A stretch of DNA of 25,425 nucleotides from a virus. Positions within the stretch are counted from its first letter, which is position 1, and each line of letters opens with the position of its first letter. The position numbers and the translations under genes are program-made. The DNA lies in IMG/VR virus record IMGVR_UViG_3300013307_000680, positions 1-25,425 of that record; one strand, given 5' to 3'. Shown here piece after piece: positions 5,963 to 13,260 of the stretch. The notes below the pieces were generated by a model that worked only from the letters and a program-made list of their open reading frames with translations, was not told the DNA's origin and did no database searches.

Positions 5963-6044
5963 GCACTACCTAAGCACTGTCTCAGCACTATCCAGCGCTA
6001 CCTAATAAGTGGACGGGGAGCACTCAGAACACTGAGCCAGCACC
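5963..6044. repeat. Helically phased GCACT-like repeats
   Basis: GCACT occurs at 5963, 5974 and 5985, with GCGCT at 5995, GCACT at 6020, ACACT at 6029 and GCACC at 6040. Spacing is about 10-11 bases, one turn of the helix, with one position missing near 6006. The array lies in the non-coding gap between the leftward endolysin and the rightward small-gene promoter P3, so it may be a multi-copy protein binding site. The function is unknown. Confidence 0.35.
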
Positions 6045-6078
6045 CATCTTGGTTCATCCTCCGGAAAATGAGTCCTAG

Positions 6079-6182
6079 ATCAATTCAGGAATCAAGGCCA
6101 TTTAAGGAATCACTAGGTGAATCACAACCGTTGGAATGAGTGAAGAGAAAGAAGTTAGATGTGTCCACTACATCAATTCAGG
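6079..6182 (+). repeat. ATCAATTCAGG direct repeat flanking promoter P3
   Basis: An exact 11-base repeat lies at 6079-6089 and 6172-6182, either side of the promoter at 6106-6132. Its first eight bases equal the half-site at 2713-2720 in the sigma control region, suggesting a shared DNA-binding protein. The second copy is inside the first small gene, so chance is possible. Confidence 0.3.
6106..6132 (+). promoter_or_regulatory. Putative phage-sigma promoter P3 (small-gene block)
   Basis: GGAATC starts at 6106 and CGTTGGAA contains GTT at 6130-6132, with 19 bp between GGAAT and GTT. It is 28 bases before the GTG of the first small gene. It matches the motif found at P1, P4, P5 and P6. Confidence 0.65.
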
Positions 6183-6319
6183 CATGGAACCACGTAGAAG
6201 CTACACGCGATGAATACGAATGGTGCCATAGCGAAGAAGCACGGTTGAAGTACCTCCAAGCACTAAGAGATTTTGTAGCTATTAAGGACGAAGATGAAGC
6301 AAGTACGGACGCTATTTAA
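6161..6319 (+). CDS. Small acidic protein, unknown function
   Basis: This is a 52-residue protein starting at GTG (MSTTSIQAWNHVEATRDEYE), rich in Glu, Asp and Ala and predicted helical (SEEARLKYLQALRDF). AAAGAAG about six bases upstream is the ribosome binding site. It is the first gene after promoter P3 and overlaps the following gene by 26 bases, a compact arrangement that supports coding. No family recognised. Confidence 0.65.
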   Translation: MSTTSIQAWNHVEATRDEYEWCHSEEARLKYLQALRDFVAIKDEDEASTDAI

Positions 6320-6473
6320 GACGCCATTGGAGACCGTTGGACAGCTCAGGGAAGAGCTTGATGGTATGCCCGGTCTAACCAATGATTGCCAGCTACGCAT
6401 TGAGGCAACGCTAGGCGGAAAGATCAAAGCAATAAGGATCAGCGATGGTCAAGACGCCAGCAACCAGCGATAA
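6294..6473 (+). CDS. Small protein, unknown function
   Basis: This 59-residue protein, MKQVRTLFKTPLETVGQLRE..., has one helix followed by a beta-like segment (QLRIEATLGGKIKAIRIS). AAGGA lies five bases before the ATG. It overlaps both neighbours (26 and 29 bases), as is typical for a translationally coupled phage early or accessory block. No family recognised. Confidence 0.7.
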   Translation: MKQVRTLFKTPLETVGQLREELDGMPGLTNDCQLRIEATLGGKIKAIRISDGQDASNQR

Positions 6474-6585
6474 CAGCCACTCAGACCCGGCAAAGAGCCA
6501 AGCGAAATGGTCAGTCGATTTCTGTATCAGTCCTGACCACTGCACGCACCAAGTAAGAGAAGCAAACCCGGAAGGCAGCAAGTGA
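6445..6585 (+). CDS. Small protein, unknown function
   Basis: This 46-residue polar protein starts MVKTPATSDNSHSDPAKSQA, has two Cys and ends with an N-P-E-G-S-K tail. AAGGA sits six bases before the ATG. It overlaps the previous gene by 29 bases and the next by four (GTGA). No fold or family can be named. The good ribosome binding site and tight overlaps are the main support. Confidence 0.6.
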   Translation: MVKTPATSDNSHSDPAKSQAKWSVDFCISPDHCTHQVREANPEGSK

Positions 6586-6782
6586 CCAACCCAGCTCAGG
6601 AAGTCGATATCAACGCTCTCAACACTGAGGCTGACTCGCTCGAATACTCAGCCGATGTCAGGACTCAGGTAGTCCAGGCCGGTAGAGCGCTGGTAGCGGC
6701 AGAACAAGCCCTAGAGGCAGCTCAGACCGAATACAGCAAGGCCAAGACCCAACTTGATTGGGCCATCAGCCAAGGCCAGTAA
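6582..6782 (+). CDS. Small coiled-coil protein
   Basis: This 66-residue protein is almost wholly helical and rich in Ala, Glu and Gln (AALAALE-like heptads, e.g. RALVAAEQALEAAQTEYSKA), so a coiled coil is likely. The GTG start overlaps the previous stop by four bases and has GGAAGG six bases upstream. The fold suggests an oligomeric adaptor, but its function is unknown. Confidence 0.7.
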   Translation: MTNPAQEVDINALNTEADSLEYSADVRTQVVQAGRALVAAEQALEAAQTEYSKAKTQLDWAISQGQ

Positions 6783-6827
6783 CAAGGCCGCTAAACCCCA
6801 CCAGAAACCCGGCAAGAAAGTAATCCC

Positions 6828-7019
6828 ATGTTAGTCCTATTCGTGATGTTCATGTTGAAGGTAATTGCTTGGATGTTCCCATCCTGCACACTCCTATTCA
6901 CTGGATGTTATGAGCTGGACAGGGATGAACCGAAGAACTTTCACAACGTACCTGTTACTGATCTAGGTGAAAGTCCTCTCTCGGCAGAAGAACTAGAACT
7001 ATGGAGTACGAAGAATTGA
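6828..7019 (+). CDS. Small membrane protein
   Basis: This 63-residue protein has a hydrophobic N-terminal helix (about 1-25, MLVLFVMFMLKVIAWMFPSC) and a polar, acidic C-terminal half. Two Cys flank the end of the membrane segment. GAAAG lies eight bases before the ATG. It overlaps the next gene by 19 bases. No family is recognised; it may insert in the cytoplasmic membrane. Confidence 0.65.
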   Translation: MLVLFVMFMLKVIAWMFPSCTLLFTGCYELDRDEPKNFHNVPVTDLGESPLSAEELELWSTKN

Positions 7020-7150
7020 AGACAGGCACATCCTCAAACCAATGGGATGCAGAAGGTAATTACGTCGAATATTGCTGTGACGATTGCGAGAGATTCAGGA
7101 TCGGCTATTACTCGACACCAACCCACCACCAAACCACGGAAAGAAAGTAA
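7001..7150 (+). CDS. Small Cys-containing protein
   Basis: This is a 49-residue acidic protein, MEYEELKTGTSSNQWDAEGN..., with a CC-x2-C cluster and two adjacent His near the C-terminus (THHQ), so a single metal site is possible. It starts inside the previous gene and ends three bases before the next ATG. GAAG lies ten bases upstream. Function unknown. Confidence 0.6.
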   Translation: MEYEELKTGTSSNQWDAEGNYVEYCCDDCERFRIGYYSTPTHHQTTERK

Positions 7151-7153
7151 TTG

Positions 7154-7495
7154 ATGAGAGACCAAGCCGAGACTCTTCTAAGGGAAGCCGAAGAAGTAGC
7201 TAACCAACAACTGCATGTTGCAACGACAAAAGAAGGGCTAACAGTACCGCTCGTGAAGCTGGAAACGGAGCACGTAGCAACTGAGAAGATTGAACTAGAC
7301 AGTCATGGCCTAGAGAAGCCACCAGCCGCTAGAGAAGTAATCTCCTCATTCACTCTGGCATTAGTAGCCAGGAACATTGTTCCGAGAGACCTAAGCAAGC
7401 TGGAACTCCTGAATGAATTCTATGAGTGGCTGGTCAGTGACGCTGGATTCTCAATCATCAACTTCACTGATCTACCAGAATTGACACTCGTCTAA
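7154..7495 (+). CDS. Hypothetical phage protein
   Basis: This 113-residue protein starts MRDQAETLLREAEEVANQQL. It has an acidic helical N-terminal half and a C-terminal half with a helical segment (VISSFTLALVARNIVPRDLS) and hydrophobic end. The ATG at 7154 is preferred over the TTG three bases earlier because GAAAG lies at a good distance. It is the largest gene in the small-gene block. No family recognised. Confidence 0.75.
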   Translation: MRDQAETLLREAEEVANQQLHVATTKEGLTVPLVKLETEHVATEKIELDSHGLEKPPAAREVISSFTLALVARNIVPRDLSKLELLNEFYEWLVSDAGFSIINFTDLPELTLV

Positions 7496-7515
7496 ACCCC
7501 GACAAAGAACAACCA

Positions 7516-7698
7516 ATGAAGATATCCCTCAGTCTCTCGGTAGAGATACACAGGGACAAGAAACCGGTAGAGAAGTCCAAGGAAGAAGTCCCAGACGTAT
7601 TGAGCAATCACAATGGCTCATTCTCCGATGCTGGATACGTACAGGAAACAACCTTCGGATTCTCCAATTCCCCGGCAAAGAACAAATCCCAAAGTTAG
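7516..7698 (+). CDS. Small protein, unknown function
   Basis: This 60-residue protein has a short beta-like N-terminus (MKISLSLSVEIH), then a Lys/Glu-rich stretch (KKPVEKSKEE) and a polar Asn/Ser-rich tail. The ribosome binding site is weak (AAAGAA). It is in line with its neighbours, with short gaps on both sides, which is the main support. Confidence 0.55.
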   Translation: MKISLSLSVEIHRDKKPVEKSKEEVPDVLSNHNGSFSDAGYVQETTFGFSNSPAKNKSQS

Positions 7699-7712
7699 AG
7701 AGAAGAACATCT

Positions 7713-7922
7713 ATGCAACATCCCCCATTGAACATCAGTGAGTTGAAGACTGAGGATGGAACAAACCTCCGGTTAATGACAGTGGCAGAACTACAGGAGA
7801 AGCTAGAAGGACAAGACCCGAATGCATACGTGTATCCGTACACATGCAACGGTTGGTTAATCACACCTTCATTCAGTTCTGAGCCAGTGGACTCTGTAGA
7901 TGGACCTTATTCACTGTCCTAA
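7713..7922 (+). CDS. Small protein, unknown function
   Basis: This 69-residue protein (MQHPPLNISELKTEDGTNLR...) contains the segment LMTVAELQEKLEGQDPNAYV, resembling the small phage domains in which VxELxxxLxxxDPxAxV precedes a short beta hairpin. No enzymatic motif is present. AGAGAAG is eight bases upstream of the ATG. It is the last gene of the block, before a 236-base gap. Confidence 0.65.
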   Translation: MQHPPLNISELKTEDGTNLRLMTVAELQEKLEGQDPNAYVYPYTCNGWLITPSFSSEPVDSVDGPYSLS

Positions 7923-8158
7923 TTCCTTGCTGAATACCTAGCCAGCCCGACCCCTTGCGAGTGAGTTTCCAGCTCGGCAGTAAGGCAGGGGAGAAGCACA
8001 CCGCACCGATAATGTCAACATGCACCGCTAACGATGATTATGTAAACCTGGGCGGCATAGGCAGGCAATCCGGACACAGGCATAAGCCAACGAATATGTC
8101 AACCGAGCACATCGTTATAAACACCCGATCCTGAGAAAGTAAGAGTTACCCAACCGCA
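7923..8158. other. Non-coding gap before terminase, possible packaging site
   Basis: This gap holds no well-supported gene. A 40-codon ORF (8012-8134) has no ribosome binding site. The octamer ATGTCAAC occurs at 8012 and 8096, and there is a G-rich stretch GGGCGGCATAGGCAGGCA near 8050. Its place directly before the terminase small subunit is where a cos or pac site often lies, but I see no diagnostic signature. Confidence 0.3.
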
Positions 8159-8665
8159 ATGAAGAACCGAACCAAGGCACAGACCGAGAGTGAAGCTCTG
8201 GAAGCTCTGAGGTTGCACAACACCGGCATGACGGAACGGCAGATTGCCGAAGCCATGACGGACAAGGGAATGCCCATCAGCCAAGCCACAGTGCACAGAC
8301 GGATTGAGCTTGCCCTTTCTTTGTATGTGGTTCCGCAACTGGACGAAGCGAAGAAGCAAGCGCTCACCAGATACGAGACATTGCTTCAACACTTGTCCGC
8401 TGGTGTCAGCTCGGGTGACGTGCCAGCAATCAAGGCAGCAACGGCATTGCAAGCCCGCATAGATGCGATCACAGGTATTGACAAGCCGAAGGACAACGGT
8501 TCTGAAAAACCAAGGTCGGTACCGGCAGTTCTGGGTTTGATAGCTGGGGCCACTGCATCCCGTACTAATGCGAATCAAATTGAGAATCGGGTTCCTTCGC
8601 TTCCGTTCATGCCACAGGTGAAAGACGTTGAAGATGCGGAACTTGTAGAGGTAATCCCTTCCTAG
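8159..8665 (+). CDS. terS: Terminase small subunit
   Basis: This 168-residue protein has an N-terminal helix-turn-helix (about 20-52, GMTERQIAEAM and SQATVHRRIE) and a helical oligomerisation stretch (LDEAKKQALTRYETLLQHLS) followed by an Ala-rich helix, a common terminase small-subunit layout. It would bind phage DNA at the packaging start and hand it to the large subunit encoded 116 bases downstream. Identification rests on the HTH and position; the C-terminal third is unremarkable. The ribosome binding site is weak. The following 116-base gap holds only a short dyad (8676-8699). Confidence 0.75.
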   Translation: MKNRTKAQTESEALEALRLHNTGMTERQIAEAMTDKGMPISQATVHRRIELALSLYVVPQLDEAKKQALTRYETLLQHLSAGVSSGDVPAIKAATALQARIDAITGIDKPKDNGSEKPRSVPAVLGLIAGATASRTNANQIENRVPSLPFMPQVKDVEDAELVEVIPS

Positions 8666-8781
8666 CTCTATTGATATGAGGACGTTTCTAAGCCCTCATT
8701 TCTCCTCTCCGGTACATCCACCCTCTATCGCTTGGTTAGTCGCTCTGTGTGGCTCTCAGGTGGCAAGAATGGCAAGTTTGA

Positions 8782-10320
8782 ATGACAGACACAATCCCTC
8801 AATACGAACTCATCCCTGAGTCTTTCGATCTGAATGCTTATCTCGGGTACCTGGGTTCATTTGACCTCACTTCGGTTGAGGATCGAATGTCTGTCTCCTA
8901 TGCCGATCCTCTGGCGTTCGCTCTGATCTATCTCTCTACCCATTTGCAGGATGAGACCAGGGGTAATCACATTTCCTTTTCCCCGGTTCATATCGAATGG
9001 GTGAACCGAGCTAAGTCATGGATTGACGGTAAGCCAAGACGTGACGCTTACATTGCTCCCCGCGCAATGGGTAAATCGACTTGGTGGTTCCTGATCCTTC
9101 CTATGTGGGCAGCCGCATTCGGCCATGTTAAGTACGCTGCTGCATTCGCTGACACTGCACAACAGGCACAGACTCACCTACAGACCTTCCGGCAGGAGCT
9201 GGACCAGAACGAACAGTTGCGTGAAGACTTCCCTGACCTTGTGAATCCGTTGAAGCGAAACGGTAGGGCAGTAGCGGACAACGAATGGAAGTACAAAGCC
9301 AACTCAGGGTTCATATTCGTTGGCAAGGGTGCGGACTCATCCTCTCTTGGTTTGAAGGACGGTAACCGAAGACCGGACCTCCTGATTCTGGACGACATCG
9401 AACCACCAGGAGACCAGTATTCAAAGGGTTTGAAGGAGAAGCGACTAGAGGCTATTCGTGACGCCATTCTCTACCTGAATACCTCAGCTCGTGTTGTGTT
9501 CTCAGGAACCGTCACAATGACGGATTCCATCATTCACGACTTGGTGAAGTCGGTAACCGATGAACCTGAACGATGGATTGCGGAAATGAAACCTCCGATC
9601 CATGTTCATCATCACTTGCCGATCATCGAACATGAGGACGGTTCCGAGTCCTCTATCTGGCCTGATGGCCCTGACAAGTTCAGCTTGGACTACATGCAGT
9701 CCATTCGGGCTAATGCCGACTTCGCAAAGAACTATCTGAACTCACCTATGGGTTCCGATGGTGACTATTGGGCACCGGGTGATTTCAAGTACGGGGAAGT
9801 TCCTGGTGTTGGACCAAGATTGTTGTCCATTGACCCTGCCGTCACGTCAAAGGCATCTTCGGACTACACCGGTATTGCCGTCATTGGTTGGGCTAAGGAA
9901 GCCAAGAGAGCCGTTGTAGATGAATGCTGGCAAGTGAAGTTGCCTCCTGACAAGTTGGCAGCTCGCATAATCCAGATTTGCGATATGTACCCGGTTGCCA
10001 AGGTGCTTGTAGAGACCAACCAGGGTGGGGACGTATGGAAGAAGATTCTTGAAGATGTCCCTGTTCCGGTTGTGACAGTTCATCAGTCCGACCGTAAAGA
10101 GGTTCGGGCAGCTCGGGTCTACACCTTGTACAACAAAGGCTTGGTTTACCACTCGAAACGGCTTCCGAAGGTTGAAGAACAGATGACTTCATTCCCGAAG
10201 GCACCGAATGACGACATGGTAGACGCGGTATGTAGCGGAATTGCCTATCTGGTCAATGGAATCAAGGCAAAGAACCGCTCCAATCATCGGCAACCTATGG
10301 GTTCCCACTCGTATTTGTAG
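8782..10320 (+). CDS. terL: Terminase large subunit
   Basis: This 512-residue packaging motor has an ATPase and a nuclease domain. The Walker A-like motif is APRAMGKST (92-100), Walker B is LLILDDIE (200-207) and the coupling motif is SGTVT (about 241). The RNase H-like nuclease follows, with Asp351 in LLSIDPAV, Glu411 in VLVETN and Asp478/479 in NDDMVDAV as metal ligands. Length is normal. It cuts concatemeric DNA and pumps it into the prohead. The terminal base of its stop codon is the first base of promoter P4, so the next operon has its own start of transcription. Confidence 0.95.
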   Translation: MTDTIPQYELIPESFDLNAYLGYLGSFDLTSVEDRMSVSYADPLAFALIYLSTHLQDETRGNHISFSPVHIEWVNRAKSWIDGKPRRDAYIAPRAMGKSTWWFLILPMWAAAFGHVKYAAAFADTAQQAQTHLQTFRQELDQNEQLREDFPDLVNPLKRNGRAVADNEWKYKANSGFIFVGKGADSSSLGLKDGNRRPDLLILDDIEPPGDQYSKGLKEKRLEAIRDAILYLNTSARVVFSGTVTMTDSIIHDLVKSVTDEPERWIAEMKPPIHVHHHLPIIEHEDGSESSIWPDGPDKFSLDYMQSIRANADFAKNYLNSPMGSDGDYWAPGDFKYGEVPGVGPRLLSIDPAVTSKASSDYTGIAVIGWAKEAKRAVVDECWQVKLPPDKLAARIIQICDMYPVAKVLVETNQGGDVWKKILEDVPVPVVTVHQSDRKEVRAARVYTLYNKGLVYHSKRLPKVEEQMTSFPKAPNDDMVDAVCSGIAYLVNGIKAKNRSNHRQPMGSHSYL

Positions 10321-10346
10321 GAATCGGGGAACTTTAATACCCCGTT
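10320..10346 (+). promoter_or_regulatory. Putative phage-sigma promoter P4 (portal block)
   Basis: GGAATCG starts at 10320 and CGTTGAAA holds GTT at 10344-10346, with 19 bp between GGAAT and GTT. A CGGGG / CCCCG dyad (10325-10344) fills the spacer. It is 44 bases before the GTG of the membrane protein gene, which has AAGGA upstream. Confidence 0.65.
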
Positions 10347-10390
10347 GAAATGGGCAACGACTATTTCTATGCCCAAATGAAGGATATTTC

Positions 10391-10771
10391 GTGTCAGATA
10401 ATTCTATTCTCGAAGACAACTCGGGCTTTGCCAAGAATGAGCCTGTTGTTGTTGGGCATTTCGTCACTTGGTTACTTGTGAACGTCGGTGCCTTGATCGT
10501 TGGTCATACCCATTTGGTCACTGCAACCGAGTGGGGAAGCTTCGCAACCGGCATTACCCCGATGCTTACAGCCGTCCTCCTGGCCGTCCTGGCTACCGTC
10601 CTCCGTCGATACGTTGCACCGGCTTGGAAGTCCTTCCAGAAGTGGACTCAGGACCAGCAACAGCCAGTTCCGGCCGTTGGTACCTCTGCGGGCAGCTCAG
10701 GGCTTCCTAGCGTCACCCTGGACCAGGCCGAAGGCACAGACGGAACAGCTCATGCGGGTGACGGTGCCTAA
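10391..10771 (+). CDS. Two-TM membrane protein, holin-like
   Basis: This 126-residue protein starts at a GTG with AAGGA six bases upstream. It has two predicted membrane helices (about 22-40 and 52-72) followed by a basic stretch (RRYVAPAWK) and a Gln/Pro/Ser-rich polar tail. That topology is holin-like. Its position between terminase and portal, 5 kb from the endolysin, is unusual for a holin, and the lysis block has other candidates. The stop shares one base with the portal ATG (TAATG). I call it holin-like by topology only. Confidence 0.7.
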   Translation: MSDNSILEDNSGFAKNEPVVVGHFVTWLLVNVGALIVGHTHLVTATEWGSFATGITPMLTAVLLAVLATVLRRYVAPAWKSFQKWTQDQQQPVPAVGTSAGSSGLPSVTLDQAEGTDGTAHAGDGA

Positions 10772-12312
10772 TGAGTGACCTTGCACGCGGCCTAGCTCAA
10801 CTGAACTCGACACAACCGGGTTACATCGAAGCTGCCAAGTATTACGACGGCAATACAGCCGACGATATGAAGTTCTTCTCCGATGCCATCAAGCGAAAGT
10901 TCCGCAGTTCCGGCACTGACAAGATGCGATTGAACTTCGCTCGTGTTGCCGTTGATGCTGTCGCTTCCCGTATCGAGCTAAACAACGTCGCTTCACCGGA
11001 TGAGAAAGCACAGTCAGCTTTACAAGAGCTTTGGGATTCCAACCAGCTTGACCTAGAGCTTCCGGGACTGTTCCTAAAGACTCTCACCTTCGGTGACTCA
11101 TTCTTGATCCTTGACGGTGACCCGGAAACCGGAATTCAACTGTTCTACAACTCTCCGTTGTCCGTTCAGGTGATCTATTCGGTTGAGAATCCACGCCAGA
11201 AGGAATTTGCAATCAAGCGTTGGTCTGTCCCGGCAACCACCGGCAACGACACCTACATTCGAGTCAATCTCTATTACCCGGATCGTATCGAGCGTTATTA
11301 CACGCTGAACAAGGATGCCAAGGGAGAGGTTGAGACTGACTTTCGTCCTTACGTTGGCCCGGATGAGGATGACACTGAGCCGATCATTGAGAACGTTTAT
11401 GGCTTCATCCCGGTCTATCACTTCCGTACAGCTCTACATGCAAGCCCTGAGCACAAGGAAGCCTATTCAGCTCAGGATGCCATTAACAAGATTGCCATTA
11501 ACCATCTTGCCTCTATCGACTTCCAGGGATTCCCTCAGCGTTGGATCATGCTTAATGAGGGTCAGGACTCGACTGAGATTGACGATTTCGATGCTGACCT
11601 ATTCCACGATGCCGAAACTCCTCAGCCAACCGCAGTAGGAACAGACCAGTATTCAAGTCACGTCGCTCCTAGCTCGCCATTGAAAGCTGATCCGGGCACC
11701 GTCTGGACGCTTCCTAATGCACAGCGGGTTGGACAGTTCGATCCAGCGGACTCTAAGAACTTCCTTGACTCGCTGGATATGTGGATACGAATGATGGCAC
11801 AGGTAACGAATACGCCATTCCATTATTTCGATCCAACCGGGGAAGCTCCGTCCGGTGAATCTCTCCGAACCGCCGATGCTCCGTTGGTTAAGAAGGTCCG
11901 TAATCGTGAGCTGTCATTCACTGGTTCTCTGATTGACGTATTCACTGATGCTCTGACCTTGCTTGGAATTGACCAGCCGAACGTTGCTGTCCACTGGGCA
12001 AGTCCTCAGTCCACTGATGATCTAAACACTTGGCAAGTTGTCCAAGCCAAGATCAATGCTGGTATTCCGGCACGTCAGGCATACATAGAAGCTGGCTACA
12101 CCACCACCGAAATTGACGCTATGGGAATTCCGGACAACGGGGTAATGAGCTTGAAGGACCGAGCTGACATCCTCATTGATATCGGCAAGGCCGTTCAGGG
12201 TCTTTCCTTCGGTGTCACTGCGGGGATCGTTTCTCCTGAGCAGGTTCAACAATTGGTTGATGCCCTCATTGGAGAGGAACAATCGTCCGCTTCTGATGAG
12301 CAGGCCGCATGA
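10771..12312 (+). CDS. Portal protein
   Basis: This 513-residue protein follows the terminase block and resembles SPP1 gp6-type portals: an N-terminal segment (LNSTQPGYIEAAKYYDGN), a central beta-rich region, and a long helical C-terminal part with APSGESLRTADAPLVKKVRN, typical of portals. It would form the dodecameric ring through which DNA enters and leaves the capsid. It overlaps its neighbours by one base upstream and four downstream (ATGA), indicating coupled translation with the MuF-like gene. The family is clear from position and motif; exact subfamily is not certain. Confidence 0.9.
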   Translation: MSDLARGLAQLNSTQPGYIEAAKYYDGNTADDMKFFSDAIKRKFRSSGTDKMRLNFARVAVDAVASRIELNNVASPDEKAQSALQELWDSNQLDLELPGLFLKTLTFGDSFLILDGDPETGIQLFYNSPLSVQVIYSVENPRQKEFAIKRWSVPATTGNDTYIRVNLYYPDRIERYYTLNKDAKGEVETDFRPYVGPDEDDTEPIIENVYGFIPVYHFRTALHASPEHKEAYSAQDAINKIAINHLASIDFQGFPQRWIMLNEGQDSTEIDDFDADLFHDAETPQPTAVGTDQYSSHVAPSSPLKADPGTVWTLPNAQRVGQFDPADSKNFLDSLDMWIRMMAQVTNTPFHYFDPTGEAPSGESLRTADAPLVKKVRNRELSFTGSLIDVFTDALTLLGIDQPNVAVHWASPQSTDDLNTWQVVQAKINAGIPARQAYIEAGYTTTEIDAMGIPDNGVMSLKDRADILIDIGKAVQGLSFGVTAGIVSPEQVQQLVDALIGEEQSSASDEQAA

Positions 12313-13220
12313 TCCATGAGGACCAATCCAGATATCAGCGGCAGAACCAGCAATTAGAAGATCAGACCAAGGCCGATGTTGTTAAGCCTTTGAAGGATCA
12401 CGTTGCACAGTTCGGCCGGTTAGCTCATCAGGAATGGGTTAACGCATTCGGCAGCACGGACGCTAAAGCGGATGACGCTTTGAAGCTGGCTTCCTACAAG
12501 GCCACTTTGAAAGGACATCTAGCGGCAGCTCCTAGCTCTCAGTCGGCGGATATCGCTAGGGCAGTTGAAAAGGGTCACGCATTAGGAACACAACAAACAA
12601 TTGAACAAATAGATGACCCTAGCCGGCGAGTGGTACAAATAACAACTCCAAATAGAACAGCAAAGCAAATCAGCAAAGTAAACGATAACGTTTCATCAGC
12701 TCTGGACGACGCTGGAAGTTATATCGACTTACTCGGGGACGATGCCGAGTTCGAAGAGCTGACACCGGCATTCGCAAGCGCTAGTTCCGCTGTCACTTCA
12801 CTTGATCGTTCGGTGACTTGGTTTGTGAACCAGGCCATCAGTTATGCAGTGACGAAGGTTTCAAACGGTGCTGGCCTTGGACAAGTGTTCATCGGTGAAA
12901 GGGACGCTTGCCTAGATTGCAATTCGAATGTCGGTAAGACATCGGATAAGGGCTTTGATGGTCCACCGGTACACCCGAATTGCCGATGCTCAGTCGCTCC
13001 CTGGTCTGAGGATTGGACACCGGATGAAGGTCCGTCCTATCCGGAAGCGCTAGAGCGTGAAGCCAATAGGTCAGTCCTTAAAGGCTGGTCCGGTTCGGAC
13101 TCGAATACAGCTCGGCTAGCTGCTGCTGATCGGCTCTTGGAAGCCGGAACCAAATTGCCTGCCTCAGTCCAGCAATCAGCACGTAGAGCAATCAAGACCG
13201 GTGCCTTTGCTGGCACCTAA
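12309..13220 (+). CDS. MuF-like head morphogenesis protein
   Basis: This 303-residue protein has a mostly helical N-terminal part and, near residues 201-227, the Mu gpF zinc-like motif (CLDC, then HPNCRC with Cys201, Cys204, His222, Cys225 and Cys227). Such minor head proteins sit on the portal and are often injected. It starts with ATGA overlap on the portal stop. A patch from about 12588 to 12690 (codons for residues 94-127) has a markedly A-rich codon choice (ACA, ATA, CAA, AAA) unlike the rest of the gene. No toxin or ADP-ribosyltransferase motif is seen at the C-terminus. Confidence 0.88.
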   Translation: MIHEDQSRYQRQNQQLEDQTKADVVKPLKDHVAQFGRLAHQEWVNAFGSTDAKADDALKLASYKATLKGHLAAAPSSQSADIARAVEKGHALGTQQTIEQIDDPSRRVVQITTPNRTAKQISKVNDNVSSALDDAGSYIDLLGDDAEFEELTPAFASASSAVTSLDRSVTWFVNQAISYAVTKVSNGAGLGQVFIGERDACLDCNSNVGKTSDKGFDGPPVHPNCRCSVAPWSEDWTPDEGPSYPEALEREANRSVLKGWSGSDSNTARLAAADRLLEAGTKLPASVQQSARRAIKTGAFAGT

Positions 13221-13260
13221 TCCAAATCCCACCAAGAAACCCCACCAAGAAAGGTAAGAA

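Noticed and set aside
5951-6139. Rightward ORF of 62 codons starting with TTG
   Set aside because: It contains the phased GCACT array and promoter P3 and has no ribosome binding site, so it is probably non-coding.
8012-8134. 40-codon ORF in the gap before terminase
   Set aside because: The only G-rich segment upstream is too far away to be a ribosome binding site, and composition is not convincing.
8099-8578. Leftward ORF of 159 codons opposite the terminase small subunit
   Set aside because: Its product is an antisense shadow of a well-supported HTH protein and has no convincing start signal.
8676-8699. ATGAGG / CCTCAT hairpin after the terminase small subunit, as a terminator
   Set aside because: Only six base pairs with a 12-base loop; too weak to call.
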